Origin: Pigoraptor chileana
Lineage: Eukaryota > Opisthokonta > Filasterea
Length of the DNA: 20,551 nucleotides
Reading direction: 5' to 3'
Assembly: GCA_943704495.1 (NCBI GenBank)
Contig: CALSCR010002325.1
Coordinates: 1-20,551, forward strand
The notes under the pieces were generated by a model that was not told where the DNA came from, ran no database searches, and was given only the letters and a program-made list of their open reading frames with translations. The translations under genes were made by a program, and so were the position numbers. This document shows, piece after piece, positions 1-10,500 of the stretch; positions within the stretch are counted from its first letter, which is position 1, and every line of letters begins with the position of its first letter.

Positions 1-328
1 CGGTTAGCCTGGTTAGCCTAATCGCCTATTATGAACTTGTATAAAACGACAAGAACAACATCCAACAAAAGATTAACTCAAGAAGAACCGTATGGCTTCA
101 GAAAACAATAACGGCATCGATCACTTTTCTTTAACCACAGTGCGACTGGCGCCCATCTGACCTGAGAGGTGAGCGCTCAGTCATCCCTTGTGTTGTCCAT
201 GCTTCGTGTTGTTTTCTGAGAAACTTTACTGACTTTCCGCTTACGTTGCCTCTTTTTATATCTCCATCTTTATGCGCGATAGTTTTATCCTTCTGTGGCG
301 GAGTCAAAAAGGGCTTTGCTTGGAAAAA
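1..328. promoter_or_regulatory. Upstream region of the DDX60-like gene
   Basis: This stretch has no convincing gene. It is AT-richer than the coding sequence that follows. A perfect tandem duplication of the 9-mer GGTTAGCCT lies at 2-19. A TATA-like TATAAAA lies at 40-46, about 285 bases before the preferred start codon, so it could mark a promoter with a 5' leader of roughly 250 bases. A GAG|GTGAGC string near 168-176 resembles a splice donor, but I could not find a well-supported acceptor to pair with it. The promoter role is inferred from position only. Confidence 0.35.
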
Positions 329-3300
329 ATGGATGCCAGCTCGACCGCCGCCGCCCCTGCGGACATTGGCGGATGCGCCACGGACGAACCTAGCGAGAGC
401 GAAACCAAAGCTATTCTCGACCTCATAGATGGAACAGTCGAGGAGGACTCTGATGACGAGAATGTGCCGACGGATGGAGTGGATGAACTGTCCACAGCCG
501 GCGACGGCATCGTGGATCCCACGAAAGGCGTCGAGCGTGCAATGCGCACTGGAGAACAAAAGATGCTCAAAACTCCACACGGCATGTTTGCAAAAATGCT
601 TGCCCATCCGACGATCTTTCCCAGGCACGCATCGATGACGGCGCAGACGGGGCGAGACATGGTGGTTGTCGATGGCGATAGCATTGTCGCGGCTGCCTTT
701 CGAGTGCGGGCGTTTCCAAAGTACACCGAGGTTGCATCGCCCGCCGAGACACCTTCAACCCGGTGGAGTCGGCTGGAAGAATTTCAGTCACTCGCCGCGA
801 TCCACGATATCGAGCGGCTCTTTCTTGGTTTTATTGAGAACGGGCACCAATTTCGCGTTTGTTTTGTGGAGAGTGCGAGGGACCACTGGTCGGCCGATCG
901 TGTCGTCGCCCGGGATCTTGTACAGCACCACATTAAAACGCGACTGGGAGGCTCTGTTGCACTCGACGTCATCCGCGTGAACAACATGGACCGCAGTGTC
1001 GGCGATCGAGATCCTTCCCTTCCCATCTTTCGAACATATCAGGAATATCTACTCTTGCAACGTGCGAGCTTCATGATGGTGGATTTCCTGTGGGATGGGG
1101 ACGACTTCACGGGCGCTCCATTCACCCAGGAACTCCGCACACACGTCGCCGCCGTTGCCGCAAGCTGTCTGGATGCAAACATACCCGTCGTCGACATGGT
1201 TGGCGACGACGGTGGCATTCTGCTGCTGTCGCAAGGAGAGTGGAAGAGCTACTTTGTGCGGGTGCCTTATCTTCCCGGTATACGTAAGGCATGTACATAT
1301 ATCATGAGATTGGCGTGCAGATGGCTGCATCGCTCATCAGCAGCGCTCAAGAGCGAAAACAATGCGTCGCGGATACTCGACGACGTCGAGGTGTGTGACG
1401 CTGCGGTGCGTATTGCCGGCCGCCAAGCGACTTTGGCGTCGACGTCCTCCGCGGCATGTGCGATGCAGGCAACTAGTGGGCAAACCACGAATCCCGCGGT
1501 GTTTGGGGTGGTTGCGTGTGCAGTCGCCGCCTCATCCCTCCTGGTCGCTCCGGAATGTGCGTCTGGGGGTATTGCGTGGACAGCACTTGCACACATGGCG
1601 GCCGTGACCATTGCGGGAGTAACGCCCCTCCAGGTACGCGCGCAGACGCTAATTTCTGATATCAGCAATAGGGATGGGCAGGCGCCGACGACGACCACAG
1701 ATGAGCTTCCTCAGCTGTGCAAATTCGTGACTGCACTCGGACGCAGTGCGGGTCGCGTGATGCGTCTGGACACGGAGAGCGGGTTGATTTGTTGGGATGT
1801 TACCGACACCATTGATGTCCGCATGATGCGGGCGGTTACCGCTGCAGTGGAACCCGACGGAATGACCGGTGCAGCCTCCGACAATGACGCCATTGTTGAA
1901 GTGATACTCCGCAATGACAGTAACGAATCGCTTGTGTCTCGTGTGTCCATCGCTCTCTTTGGAACCACGGCGGACGGGAAGCGCACAGACGAGCAGGAAG
2001 CGGCCGTCAGTGCGCTCTCGCACGCCATCAAGTGGGTCTTTGGGAAGGTTTGCGGCAGTGAAGATGGACGCCGATCGTGGATTGCGGCTGTTGGTCGTCT
2101 GCTTGCGAGCGAAAACAATCGCGGGACCAGCTTGGGCGGAGGGTCTGTTCGGGCCATTGCTGCCGATGCACGTGGTGGTGGCACAGGCGACGTACAGTGG
2201 GGCATTCTTCTCGATGGCAGCGAGTGCGCCCTCACCAGGCGTGCGTTTGGCATTGAGGAAAAGCAACAAAGCGTCAACGTGAATGCAGGCCCATCGGCCA
2301 CTGTCTTCCCGACGTTCAATGTCGACTACCACTACCACACGGGCCAGACTTTACTCAACATGGGCGATGCGTTGAGGAAGGAGGAAAGAGCAACCCTTTT
2401 TGGTGACCCGCGTGGCCCGATTGCCAAGAAATGGGAGCTCAAGGGCGTGCAAAAAAGTGCGACATATGCTCGCAACCGTGCAGAGACGCTTCAGACGGAA
2501 GCCGGCGGAAAGGCGAAAACGATAGTCTCGATGGGCGCGGGCAGCGGGGCTTCTTCCGCACCGACAGCGACTGGTTCGGCGCCGAAGCTGTTGCAGATTG
2601 CCGGGCGCGTTCGTCAGGCGAAGGAAGAGCTGGACAAGTTTGAGGAGAATCCAGAGCAGACACTGCGCCGCCTGGGACGGAGCGGGACAGTGCGGATACC
2701 ACGTGCACTGCCGGCATACCCGCAGGACTGGGAAGACGACCAGATGCGTGGTCTCCGGGGCGCAAAAGAAAAAGACAAAGTGCGACGCGCGGCAGAGATT
2801 GCAGAGATGAGATTGGAGTGGCGTGGACTTCGCATCCGGGGTATACTTGCTGTTGCCAGAGTCCACGCCATGCGAATGGGTCTGTATATTGACGACGGAG
2901 ACGCCGGTGGATCGCGCCTCCCCTCCCACAGTGTGGGTGGTGATGCCGATGGCAGTGGCGGCGACATTGCGGAGCTGGCAGACACGCTTGACTGCGGTTG
3001 GCGTCTCCTCGCACAGCTGCGGAAGCTCACACATATGGAGCCCACAAAGGAGGAAATGTCGGCATCCACCCGTCTCGGTCGTCGCGCAGTGAAGTGTCTC
3101 TTGCGCCCTCTCTATGCGGCAACCGGTGTTTTGTCGGTGTTTCGGCGCTTCGTCTCATTGGTCGAGCGCGAGATAGCGACCTTCTGCAAATTGGTGTCAG
3201 CGGACTTGGAAAAGAGCGCGCGCAAGGGCATACGGGGCGGTTCAATCGAGCTGGAGGAAGGCGAGAGGGCGGCGGACGAGGCAAAGTTCCAGCTGAAGCA

Positions 3301-6300
3301 CATGCCCGAGCGGCTGTTGCGGACCCCAGGTGTGCGCGATGCGCGCACGTCATTCCGACCCGACGAGTGGCAAGTGCGTCTCCTCAACGCCGTTGACGAG
3401 GGGCGCTCCTGTCTCGCCGTCGCCCCGACCAGCTCCGGGAAAACGTTCATTTGCTACTACGCCATGGAACGTGTGCTGCGTGAGAGCGACACTGGCATTG
3501 TCGTTTACGTTGCGCCGACCAAGCAGCTCGTGAGTCAAGTCTACGACGAGGTGCTCGCCCGCTTTTCCAAGACATATCGGAGTAAATCCGAGGGAACCGC
3601 CGTCGTTGGCACATTCACGCGGGATTTTAGGCACCACGAGCGGACATGCCAGATACTGGTGACTGTTCCGTCGTGCGCAGAGATAATGTTTCTGAGCTCC
3701 GACACCAAGGTACTCGGCTCTGGGTGGGCGCAGCGCGTGCGGTACATCATCATGGACGAAGTGCACAATATAGGTGAGGAGGATGGCGCCGTGTGGGAAC
3801 GGCTCATTCTGCTCGCAAACTGCCCCATCATTGCCCTCTCCGCGACGATCGGCAACGCATCAGCGTTCCTGTCGTGGCTCGAGTACGCCCAGGAGACAAA
3901 AGGGCGCGTGCAGATGGACGACGGTGTGTGTGCGGGCAAGGGACCGCGTGGAAAGCGCGACGCAACACCCGCCCCGGATGCCCTAGATGCCGGCGATGCG
4001 CGCCCCGGATGGAACGACAGCGACGACGAGGGCGATGCGGAATGGATGCTCAGCAGGCTCGGCGGTCCAGAAAAGGTCGAATCGGGTCAGAGTCCACTCG
4101 ACGATGGCACGGATAAGGGTCCTCGCAAGGCGGCCGCTGCTTCCAACAAAGGAAAGAAAGTGCCCGAAAAGCACGTAAAAGGCCTTAACGCCGCGAGTGC
4201 TGCTCCACCGCCCGCAGACGCGGTGCGCACGACTGCCAAAAAAGGGCGCCAAAGCGTCTCGGCTGCGGCGTCGAGCCTCGTCGAGATGATCGAGCACAGC
4301 GAGCGCTTCAACGATCTGTCCTTCAGTGTGTGGGATTCGACCGCCGACGCCACAGTCCGCTTCAATCCTCTCTGCGCCGTGTCCGTGCGTGCGCTACGCA
4401 ACACCGGCAAGGTCCCCCGCGCCCTCCCGCTCCTCACGCCCGAGGCTACTCTCGAGCTACACGCCATAGTCGCAAAGGCCATTTCCAACGCGCTCTCGGC
4501 GTCGGTTGTCGAGCGTGCACATGTCGGAACACCGGGCCACCTCCGGTACCAACGCCTATCTGCCGCCCAGAAGCTGCTTGTGGATCTGCGCCCCGCAAAC
4601 CGCTTTCCCGATGCCGCCAATCCAATCAGCATGCGAGACGCCCACGCGTACTCCAGGGCAGTCGTGGACGTTGTCGTGAAGTTGTCTCAGACGGATTTTG
4701 ATGTTGCGGAAGCCGTGATGTCTGTGCTCAGCGAACCAAGCGAGAGGGCCTTGAATGAGGCGCGCGCGACGTGGGGCTTCACTGACATTGACGTAGGCCT
4801 GCGCAACGCAATACCCGGTGCCGTTGCTGCCCTTCAACGCGAGCGGCTTTTGCCCGGAATCGTCTTTCATCTGTCGCAAAACGGGTGCATGAAGATGGCG
4901 CTGGAGTGTTCAGCAGCGCTCCGGAAGAAGCAAGAGTCCATCAACCTAGCACGCAAGGACAGCGACAGGGCCGAAGCACTGGCCCTTGTGGAGAAGAAAA
5001 ACACGGCCATGGGCATGCGCGATCGGGCAGCGGAGCAGGGGGATGCGCGAGCGTCCGGAGAGTGCAACAACAAAGTTGAAGAATGCATCCGAGCACTCAA
5101 CGCCATTGCATCGCGCAAGTACCTGAGGCAAGAGGCGACTCTTTTTGCTGGGGAGAGCCGGTTCGATGCGCCGACCGTCGACGAGCTGAGGGAGGCACTT
5201 CGCGACGACTCACTCACGGAAGCGTCCGTCTTCGCCGATGACGTTCTCGACGCGCTGCGGCGGGGGATTGCGTGCCACCACGCCGCCCTCGGGACGCGGT
5301 ATCGGATGGCGGTTGAATCTCTGTTCCGCGCCAAAAAGCTGCGAGTTGTGTTTGCAACGGGCACGCTTGCGCAGGGCGTGCACATGCCGTGTCGCACAGT
5401 TGTTATTGCGGGCGACAGCAACTTTCTCCACTCGCTGTCGTTTGCGCAAATGACCGGGCGGGCGGGGCGACGCGGTCTGGACACGCGCGGTAACGTCGTG
5501 CTCCTCAACCTGTCCAAGGAGAAAATCGCGCAGGTGATTGGCGGCGACTTTCCTTCCATTGCGGGGAATCGGGTGCTTACTGTCGCAACTGTCCTCCGTC
5601 TTCTCGTGCGCGCGTTTCAAGGAGGGGACGAATGCATCGGCACTGTTGCCGCGGAGCTGCGCCGTCTTGTGGACGGGTCGATTGTTGCGCACGCACGCCC
5701 GTCGTTCAAGTCGGTTGCACGCAGGTTTGTCCACTACGCACTCGACCACCTCCGGCGCGAGGGCATTGTGGATGCGCACAGCATTAGCCCTTATAACATT
5801 GCGGGGCTCGTCACGCATCTGCACTACTTGGAGCCGGGATGCACCCTCGTAGGCGTCCTGATGCAGGACAGCGCATTCCTGCAATCACTCGACGCCGTCA
5901 GCGACAGAATATCGGCGGTTGCCATGGCGGCATACAAAGAAAACCGCCGGCTGGAGACAGTCCCGCGGGAAGCGACAGAGCTCGTTCTCGGCGTGCTCTC
6001 GACCGTCATTGGCGTGGTGCCCATCAGGAAATCGCAGGTTGAAAGTCTTGCCAGGCGAAAGCCCGGCACATTTCTGTCGCGTGTTGCGCTGGTTGCAGCT
6101 AGAGACCTGCCGCCGGCCTTTGTCGAAACGGCCGCAAAGTACAATGAAAGAGCGCTCGGCCTTCTGGTTGCGCACTTGAAGGCCCATGTGGGGGAACGCG
6201 CCGACAATGCGACGGGTGACCTGGATCCGGACAGTACGGACAGCGCCGACTGGCGGAGGCTGCCCCTGTCGGAGGGATCGCATGTGCCGAGGGAAGAAGG

Positions 6301-6919
6301 ACACCAGGGTAAACGCGCGCAGTCAAACTCTTTCCCGACTGGCACCGCGTCGTCGCATGCGGGCATTGTCGGCCGCCTCGCCACAAATGCGAACAAGGTC
6401 GTCCTGCGCAACCCATATTGGGCAATGCGGGGTCTCGGAGACGACTTTTCCAGCGCAGACGAGTTGCGGACGACTGCACGAAGCGACTTGCACACCATGC
6501 TACTCGACGCCCCCGCCTTTGCTGTGGGCGCAGTAAACTCGTACGCGTTGGACTTTCTCCGGCATGGACAAAAGGGGCGCATACAGACAGAAAACATGAT
6601 GCAAGATGCCGTTGCGTACAAACTGCTCGACGAGTTTCTCCTCGGTCTCACCGCCGCGGCCGTCGCCCTTTTTAAAAACATGGATGCTGTGGTTGCAAAC
6701 CACTTTATGGGAACAATGGGTATCCGTGCCAGAGTTGATCCATCGTCGTTGTGCGTCTTGGTGGACGATGGGGATGCCTCGCTGCAGAAGATGTGGCCGG
6801 ATGCTCGATTGGAACCGGGGATACGCATGCAGCTCAACGTGGTGCGCGTGCTTGTCGCCGACACGCGAAAGTTTAAGGAGCGGATGGCGTTCTTTAATGT
6901 GCGGGGTAGATCTGAGTGA
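329..6919 (+). CDS. DDX60: DDX60-like DExD/H-box (Ski2-like) RNA helicase, intronless
   Basis: This is a single open frame of 2,196 residues. An in-frame ATG at 272 would add 19 residues, but it sits in a poor context (TTT before it), whereas the ATG at 329 has A at -3 and G at +4, so I prefer 329. Domains by residue: an N-terminal PIN-like/Rossmann segment at about 112-330 starting with VVVDGDSIV, as at the N-terminus of animal DDX60; a long helical middle; then the helicase core. Core motifs are Walker A APTSSGKT (about 1032-1039), DEVH (1143-1146), SAT (1171-1173), FATGTLAQGVHMP (from 1675) and QMTGRAGRRG (from 1707). Family-specific strings follow: AGLVTHLHYLEPG near 1825 and NSYALDF near 2070. 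All core motifs look intact. Vertebrate DDX60 is a cytoplasmic, interferon-induced RNA helicase of about 1,700 residues. This protein is longer because of a charged insert (about 1189-1320) and an extended middle. The function in this organism is not known. The lack of introns contrasts with every other gene here. Confidence 0.94.
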   Translation: MDASSTAAAPADIGGCATDEPSESETKAILDLIDGTVEEDSDDENVPTDGVDELSTAGDGIVDPTKGVERAMRTGEQKMLKTPHGMFAKMLAHPTIFPRHASMTAQTGRDMVVVDGDSIVAAAFRVRAFPKYTEVASPAETPSTRWSRLEEFQSLAAIHDIERLFLGFIENGHQFRVCFVESARDHWSADRVVARDLVQHHIKTRLGGSVALDVIRVNNMDRSVGDRDPSLPIFRTYQEYLLLQRASFMMVDFLWDGDDFTGAPFTQELRTHVAAVAASCLDANIPVVDMVGDDGGILLLSQGEWKSYFVRVPYLPGIRKACTYIMRLACRWLHRSSAALKSENNASRILDDVEVCDAAVRIAGRQATLASTSSAACAMQATSGQTTNPAVFGVVACAVAASSLLVAPECASGGIAWTALAHMAAVTIAGVTPLQVRAQTLISDISNRDGQAPTTTTDELPQLCKFVTALGRSAGRVMRLDTESGLICWDVTDTIDVRMMRAVTAAVEPDGMTGAASDNDAIVEVILRNDSNESLVSRVSIALFGTTADGKRTDEQEAAVSALSHAIKWVFGKVCGSEDGRRSWIAAVGRLLASENNRGTSLGGGSVRAIAADARGGGTGDVQWGILLDGSECALTRRAFGIEEKQQSVNVNAGPSATVFPTFNVDYHYHTGQTLLNMGDALRKEERATLFGDPRGPIAKKWELKGVQKSATYARNRAETLQTEAGGKAKTIVSMGAGSGASSAPTATGSAPKLLQIAGRVRQAKEELDKFEENPEQTLRRLGRSGTVRIPRALPAYPQDWEDDQMRGLRGAKEKDKVRRAAEIAEMRLEWRGLRIRGILAVARVHAMRMGLYIDDGDAGGSRLPSHSVGGDADGSGGDIAELADTLDCGWRLLAQLRKLTHMEPTKEEMSASTRLGRRAVKCLLRPLYAATGVLSVFRRFVSLVEREIATFCKLVSADLEKSARKGIRGGSIELEEGERAADEAKFQLKHMPERLLRTPGVRDARTSFRPDEWQVRLLNAVDEGRSCLAVAPTSSGKTFICYYAMERVLRESDTGIVVYVAPTKQLVSQVYDEVLARFSKTYRSKSEGTAVVGTFTRDFRHHERTCQILVTVPSCAEIMFLSSDTKVLGSGWAQRVRYIIMDEVHNIGEEDGAVWERLILLANCPIIALSATIGNASAFLSWLEYAQETKGRVQMDDGVCAGKGPRGKRDATPAPDALDAGDARPGWNDSDDEGDAEWMLSRLGGPEKVESGQSPLDDGTDKGPRKAAAASNKGKKVPEKHVKGLNAASAAPPPADAVRTTAKKGRQSVSAAASSLVEMIEHSERFNDLSFSVWDSTADATVRFNPLCAVSVRALRNTGKVPRALPLLTPEATLELHAIVAKAISNALSASVVERAHVGTPGHLRYQRLSAAQKLLVDLRPANRFPDAANPISMRDAHAYSRAVVDVVVKLSQTDFDVAEAVMSVLSEPSERALNEARATWGFTDIDVGLRNAIPGAVAALQRERLLPGIVFHLSQNGCMKMALECSAALRKKQESINLARKDSDRAEALALVEKKNTAMGMRDRAAEQGDARASGECNNKVEECIRALNAIASRKYLRQEATLFAGESRFDAPTVDELREALRDDSLTEASVFADDVLDALRRGIACHHAALGTRYRMAVESLFRAKKLRVVFATGTLAQGVHMPCRTVVIAGDSNFLHSLSFAQMTGRAGRRGLDTRGNVVLLNLSKEKIAQVIGGDFPSIAGNRVLTVATVLRLLVRAFQGGDECIGTVAAELRRLVDGSIVAHARPSFKSVARRFVHYALDHLRREGIVDAHSISPYNIAGLVTHLHYLEPGCTLVGVLMQDSAFLQSLDAVSDRISAVAMAAYKENRRLETVPREATELVLGVLSTVIGVVPIRKSQVESLARRKPGTFLSRVALVAARDLPPAFVETAAKYNERALGLLVAHLKAHVGERADNATGDLDPDSTDSADWRRLPLSEGSHVPREEGHQGKRAQSNSFPTGTASSHAGIVGRLATNANKVVLRNPYWAMRGLGDDFSSADELRTTARSDLHTMLLDAPAFAVGAVNSYALDFLRHGQKGRIQTENMMQDAVAYKLLDEFLLGLTAAAVALFKNMDAVVANHFMGTMGIRARVDPSSLCVLVDDGDASLQKMWPDARLEPGIRMQLNVVRVLVADTRKFKERMAFFNVRGRSE

Positions 6920-7533
6920 GATGTGGCGCCTGTTGTTTCCCACTCACGACACGCGCACGCACACACCTGGTATTGTGCAGAATGGTGCCGCGTAGAATGA
7001 ATTGTTGGTGTTATATTTTGACTTAAGTCGGGCTTTTGTGATATTGTTCAGCTTTTTCCTGTAAACTTCCCATTCACATGAGTGTGTGTGTGTGCGCGCA
7101 TGCATGGTGAATGGACTGTGTGTAGAGAAAGCACGAGCGCGCACTCGATTGCAGTGACAACGCTTGTCGAGTTTGAATATATCTGATAAATATAATGGCC
7201 TTCCGGGGGACACGAAATGTACAAAGACTCTAAAACAAAGAAAACTTGTCAAGCGCACTGACACAAGCGCAGAGACGCCCACATCACGGCACACACGCGG
7301 CAAACACACGGCATGAAGACGCGCATCAACGACGCACACGCACACACGCAGGGACAGAACAGACACAGGGCCGACACGAGCCACGACGCACGACGCAATC
7401 GACACACTGAACATCCCAGCACTCTTTCGAACACAACGCAGCCCATCCGCCGCCATTCGTCGACTCGCCTTGCCAAGCAGTCAGCCGAGCCACAGTAAGC
7501 CACAGTATGGGCTCACTGTGGGCGGCGCACGCT
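6920..7533. other. Convergent intergenic region between the helicase and coiled-coil genes
   Basis: This 614-bp spacer lies between two stop codons that face each other, so it should hold both 3' UTRs. I see no gene in it. It contains a short TG/CG tract (7081-7104), an AT-rich patch (about 7170-7197, with GATAAATATAATGG) and a CA-rich stretch (about 7256-7345). There is no canonical AATAAA on either strand, so I do not call a poly(A) site. Confidence 0.6.
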
Positions 7534-10500
7534 TCACTTGAGCACATTGAACTTGCGGAGGGCCATTTTGACGGCGCCAATTTCCCTCGATAGCTGCTCC
7601 AGACGGCGCTCGATTCCCTCCTTGGTCTGCCGAGCAGCCATCGTGCTCCCTGCACCCGGCGGCAGCTTGCGAAAGTCGGATTCAAGCTGCAAAATGAATG
7701 GGAAATGTAATTGCATTGTGAGACATGATGTCGTCTTCAGCTAAGTTTTTCTTGACGGCGGACATGAAGGTCAGAGAAAAGTGAGAGACGAAACGCATAA
7801 TGCATACGCACGCGCATTCACATATCAGCGCAACAAAAACAACAACAAAAATTCACCCGCAACATTCACATGCACACACACATACATTGTGACGCAACCC
7901 ACAAATTGTCACAGTGCAGTATGCGCCCTCCACCCTACTCACCCTGTCCTTCTCCATCGACAGGCGCATGAGTTCATGCTCCAGTGCCGGTATCATGTCC
8001 ACGCCGGCACCCTCCAGCCCGCCAGCCCGCGTCCCGTCGGCCCTTACTGCATGCCCACCACCGCCAGCACCGACGGGAACAGCCGAAGACGCAGCCTCCT
8101 GCTGTCGCACCCACTCGTACTCCTCATCCAGCTGCTCTCTGTTTACGCCGACGTTAAGTCCCCGTCTTGGCAAGCCTTCTATCTCGCGACCGCCCCCGCC
8201 GTACTCGGCGTCATCCGGGGTGCCGTTATATGCGTTGTCGTCGTCGTCGTCGCGTCTTCCCCAAGCCGCTTGACTCGACGGGGCGGCAGAGTTCACGTGC
8301 GCATCCACGTGGCGACGATCACCCCGGTGCACAGCGTGCGTGCTAATGTGCTCCGTGTCAATGTCTGCATCGTCCACATCCACACTGTCATCGTCTCCAA
8401 ACTGAGATGGGCGCTCCATCTTACGATGCGGCATATCCGCGAGCTGCGCCTCTTGAAGCTGTTGCAACATGCGTATTCGCCCCCGGATGGCGTCCACCGC
8501 AGCGTCCCTTGGCTGGGAATACGTCGCACTCGATGACTCGGCGGTGGGGCCACCCCGCACGATGCCCGCCGACTGAGGCCGCGACACGGCGCCTTGTTGT
8601 TGCTGCTGCTGTTGTGACCCTTGGGCAGTGCCCGGACGCGCGTTTGTGGGGTCGTGGGATCGCCTTTTTGATATGCAATGGTTGTTAAGTCACAAGCAAA
8701 ATAAAATGAAAGTAAGGACTCACATTCACAGCCCCCATCAGATGACGTCACTATTCACTCGCGCACACACTCTGTATGGACGGATGCACGCATATATCTC
8801 ACCTGGGCTGCTCGTCACGGTGCCGGAGCGCGTCTCTGCCACGCTCTCTGTCTTCGCCAGCAAACGCATTTTCGTTCCTTCCCCTTTCATCGTAATGTGA
8901 CGGCATCGCAGGAGGCATTGAACGGCGTGTCTGTGCCGCGTGCTGTTGTTGCGCCAGAAGTACCTGCTGTTGGTGTAGTTGTTGTTGCTGATGTTGTTGT
9001 TGCTGCTGCTGTTTTAGCTGTTGTTGCTGGAGTTGCTGGAGCTGTTGCTGCTGCTGCAGAGCGATTCGCTGCAATATCTGTTGTTGTTGTTGTTGTTGGT
9101 GGTGGGCGCGTTGGGCTTCCTCTTCCTCTGCTATCTGTGCGCGCACGTCACTCCGATATCCCGGCGAGGCGTCGCGTTCGTAGGGATTGCTGGGATACGC
9201 TCCGTGCTGTTGTGGATTGTGCGCGACTTGTGCATTTGAATTTCGCGCGTTTTGTTGCAATTGCTGCTGTCCCCGCGCTCCCTCTATGGGTGTCTGGATT
9301 CGGCCGCGGAGAGACGCCACTTCATGTCGCAGGTCACGTGCTTCGCGCCCAACCTTTTGAAGTTGTTGTTGCAAATCCGCGCAGTCTGCTTCGAGGCGTT
9401 GTTTGTCGGCACGAACGCCGTCATATTTGACGAGGGCGGCCTCGAGTGCATCCTATTCAATTGTGTCCCCCACACAAAAGAACACATTGCGTCATTTCAC
9501 TTTTGAGAAACGGGCATCAGCAAGCAAAAAACAAACAAAAAAAACAGGCGAGAGAGGTGGCAAGGGAGATACATCAAGGATGCCTACCCCTAACATACCC
9601 CAAACCCAAACATATACTGGTGTGAAGGGTGTTTCGATTATGCAGCGGGTGCAACCAACCTTTGTGGACTTGATGTCGCGCCTGAACAGCTCGTTTTCCT
9701 GGAGGAGCTGCTTGACCATCGACTGCTCCCCCTTTCTCTTGTGCAGAATGTCCTGTATGTCCGCAAGCACGCGCTGATGCTCCGCCTGGAAAAGTTTGTC
9801 ATGTGTTAGGCGGACTCAAAACAAACGCATACACAAACACCGACATGCATACATATATACACACAGTGTAGAGGCATTTATATGGCCAATAAATGGCAAC
9901 TGTAGCCCACCACCGCGCTCATCTCAATTCGAAAGGTGAGGAGAGCGACCAAGAAGTGGCCATACAATCAATTACTTGCATCCAATTGTTTACTTCAACG
10001 CCACATTATGAATTTCCCCCGGGAAACCACACGCAATACACGTCCGCAACACAACTCTCTCAAGTGCACACAAACCGACGGTATTTCCCTTACCTGAAGC
10101 TCGTCCAAGTCGCCCATAATCTTCGCCCTCTGTTCCTCCGATTCCGTCAATGCGCGCGTTGCATGAGCAAGCTGTGATGATGCCTCCGCCCTCTCTCGCT
10201 CCAGCGCCTCCTTCTCCATGGGTGTTGGACCGGATCTGCGCGCGGCCGCAAGTCCTTCAAGCGCCTTGCAGCGCGCAAGCAGCACTTTGTTCGACTCATC
10301 TAGTGCCTTGCATCGCGTCCCGAGGGATGAATTTGTCGATTCTAGCATTGCAATGGCGGCAGATGTCTCCTCCCTCAGTTTGCGTGCGTGCGATTCCACA
10401 ACGCGCTTGGCCTCTGCATTTATGGCGGCGTTGTCCATAGCAACTGCATTTGCATCTGCGGTCTTCCTCTCCGTGGACGATCCCAGCGCTCTTTGCTGCG

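Noticed and set aside
2-19. Tandem GGTTAGCCT copies as a telomere-like or satellite repeat
   Set aside because: There are only two units, the unit is not a known telomere repeat, and unique gene sequence follows directly.
5824-6966. A 380-codon minus-strand open frame under the helicase gene
   Set aside because: It lies opposite sequence that clearly encodes the conserved DDX60 C-terminal region. The translation is Ser/Arg/Thr-rich without recognisable motifs.
8601-8640. CCCAAG at 8625-8620 as the acceptor of coiled-coil exon 5
   Set aside because: It has a better upstream context, but it would put exon 5 out of frame with exon 4. The acceptor at 8664 keeps the phase.
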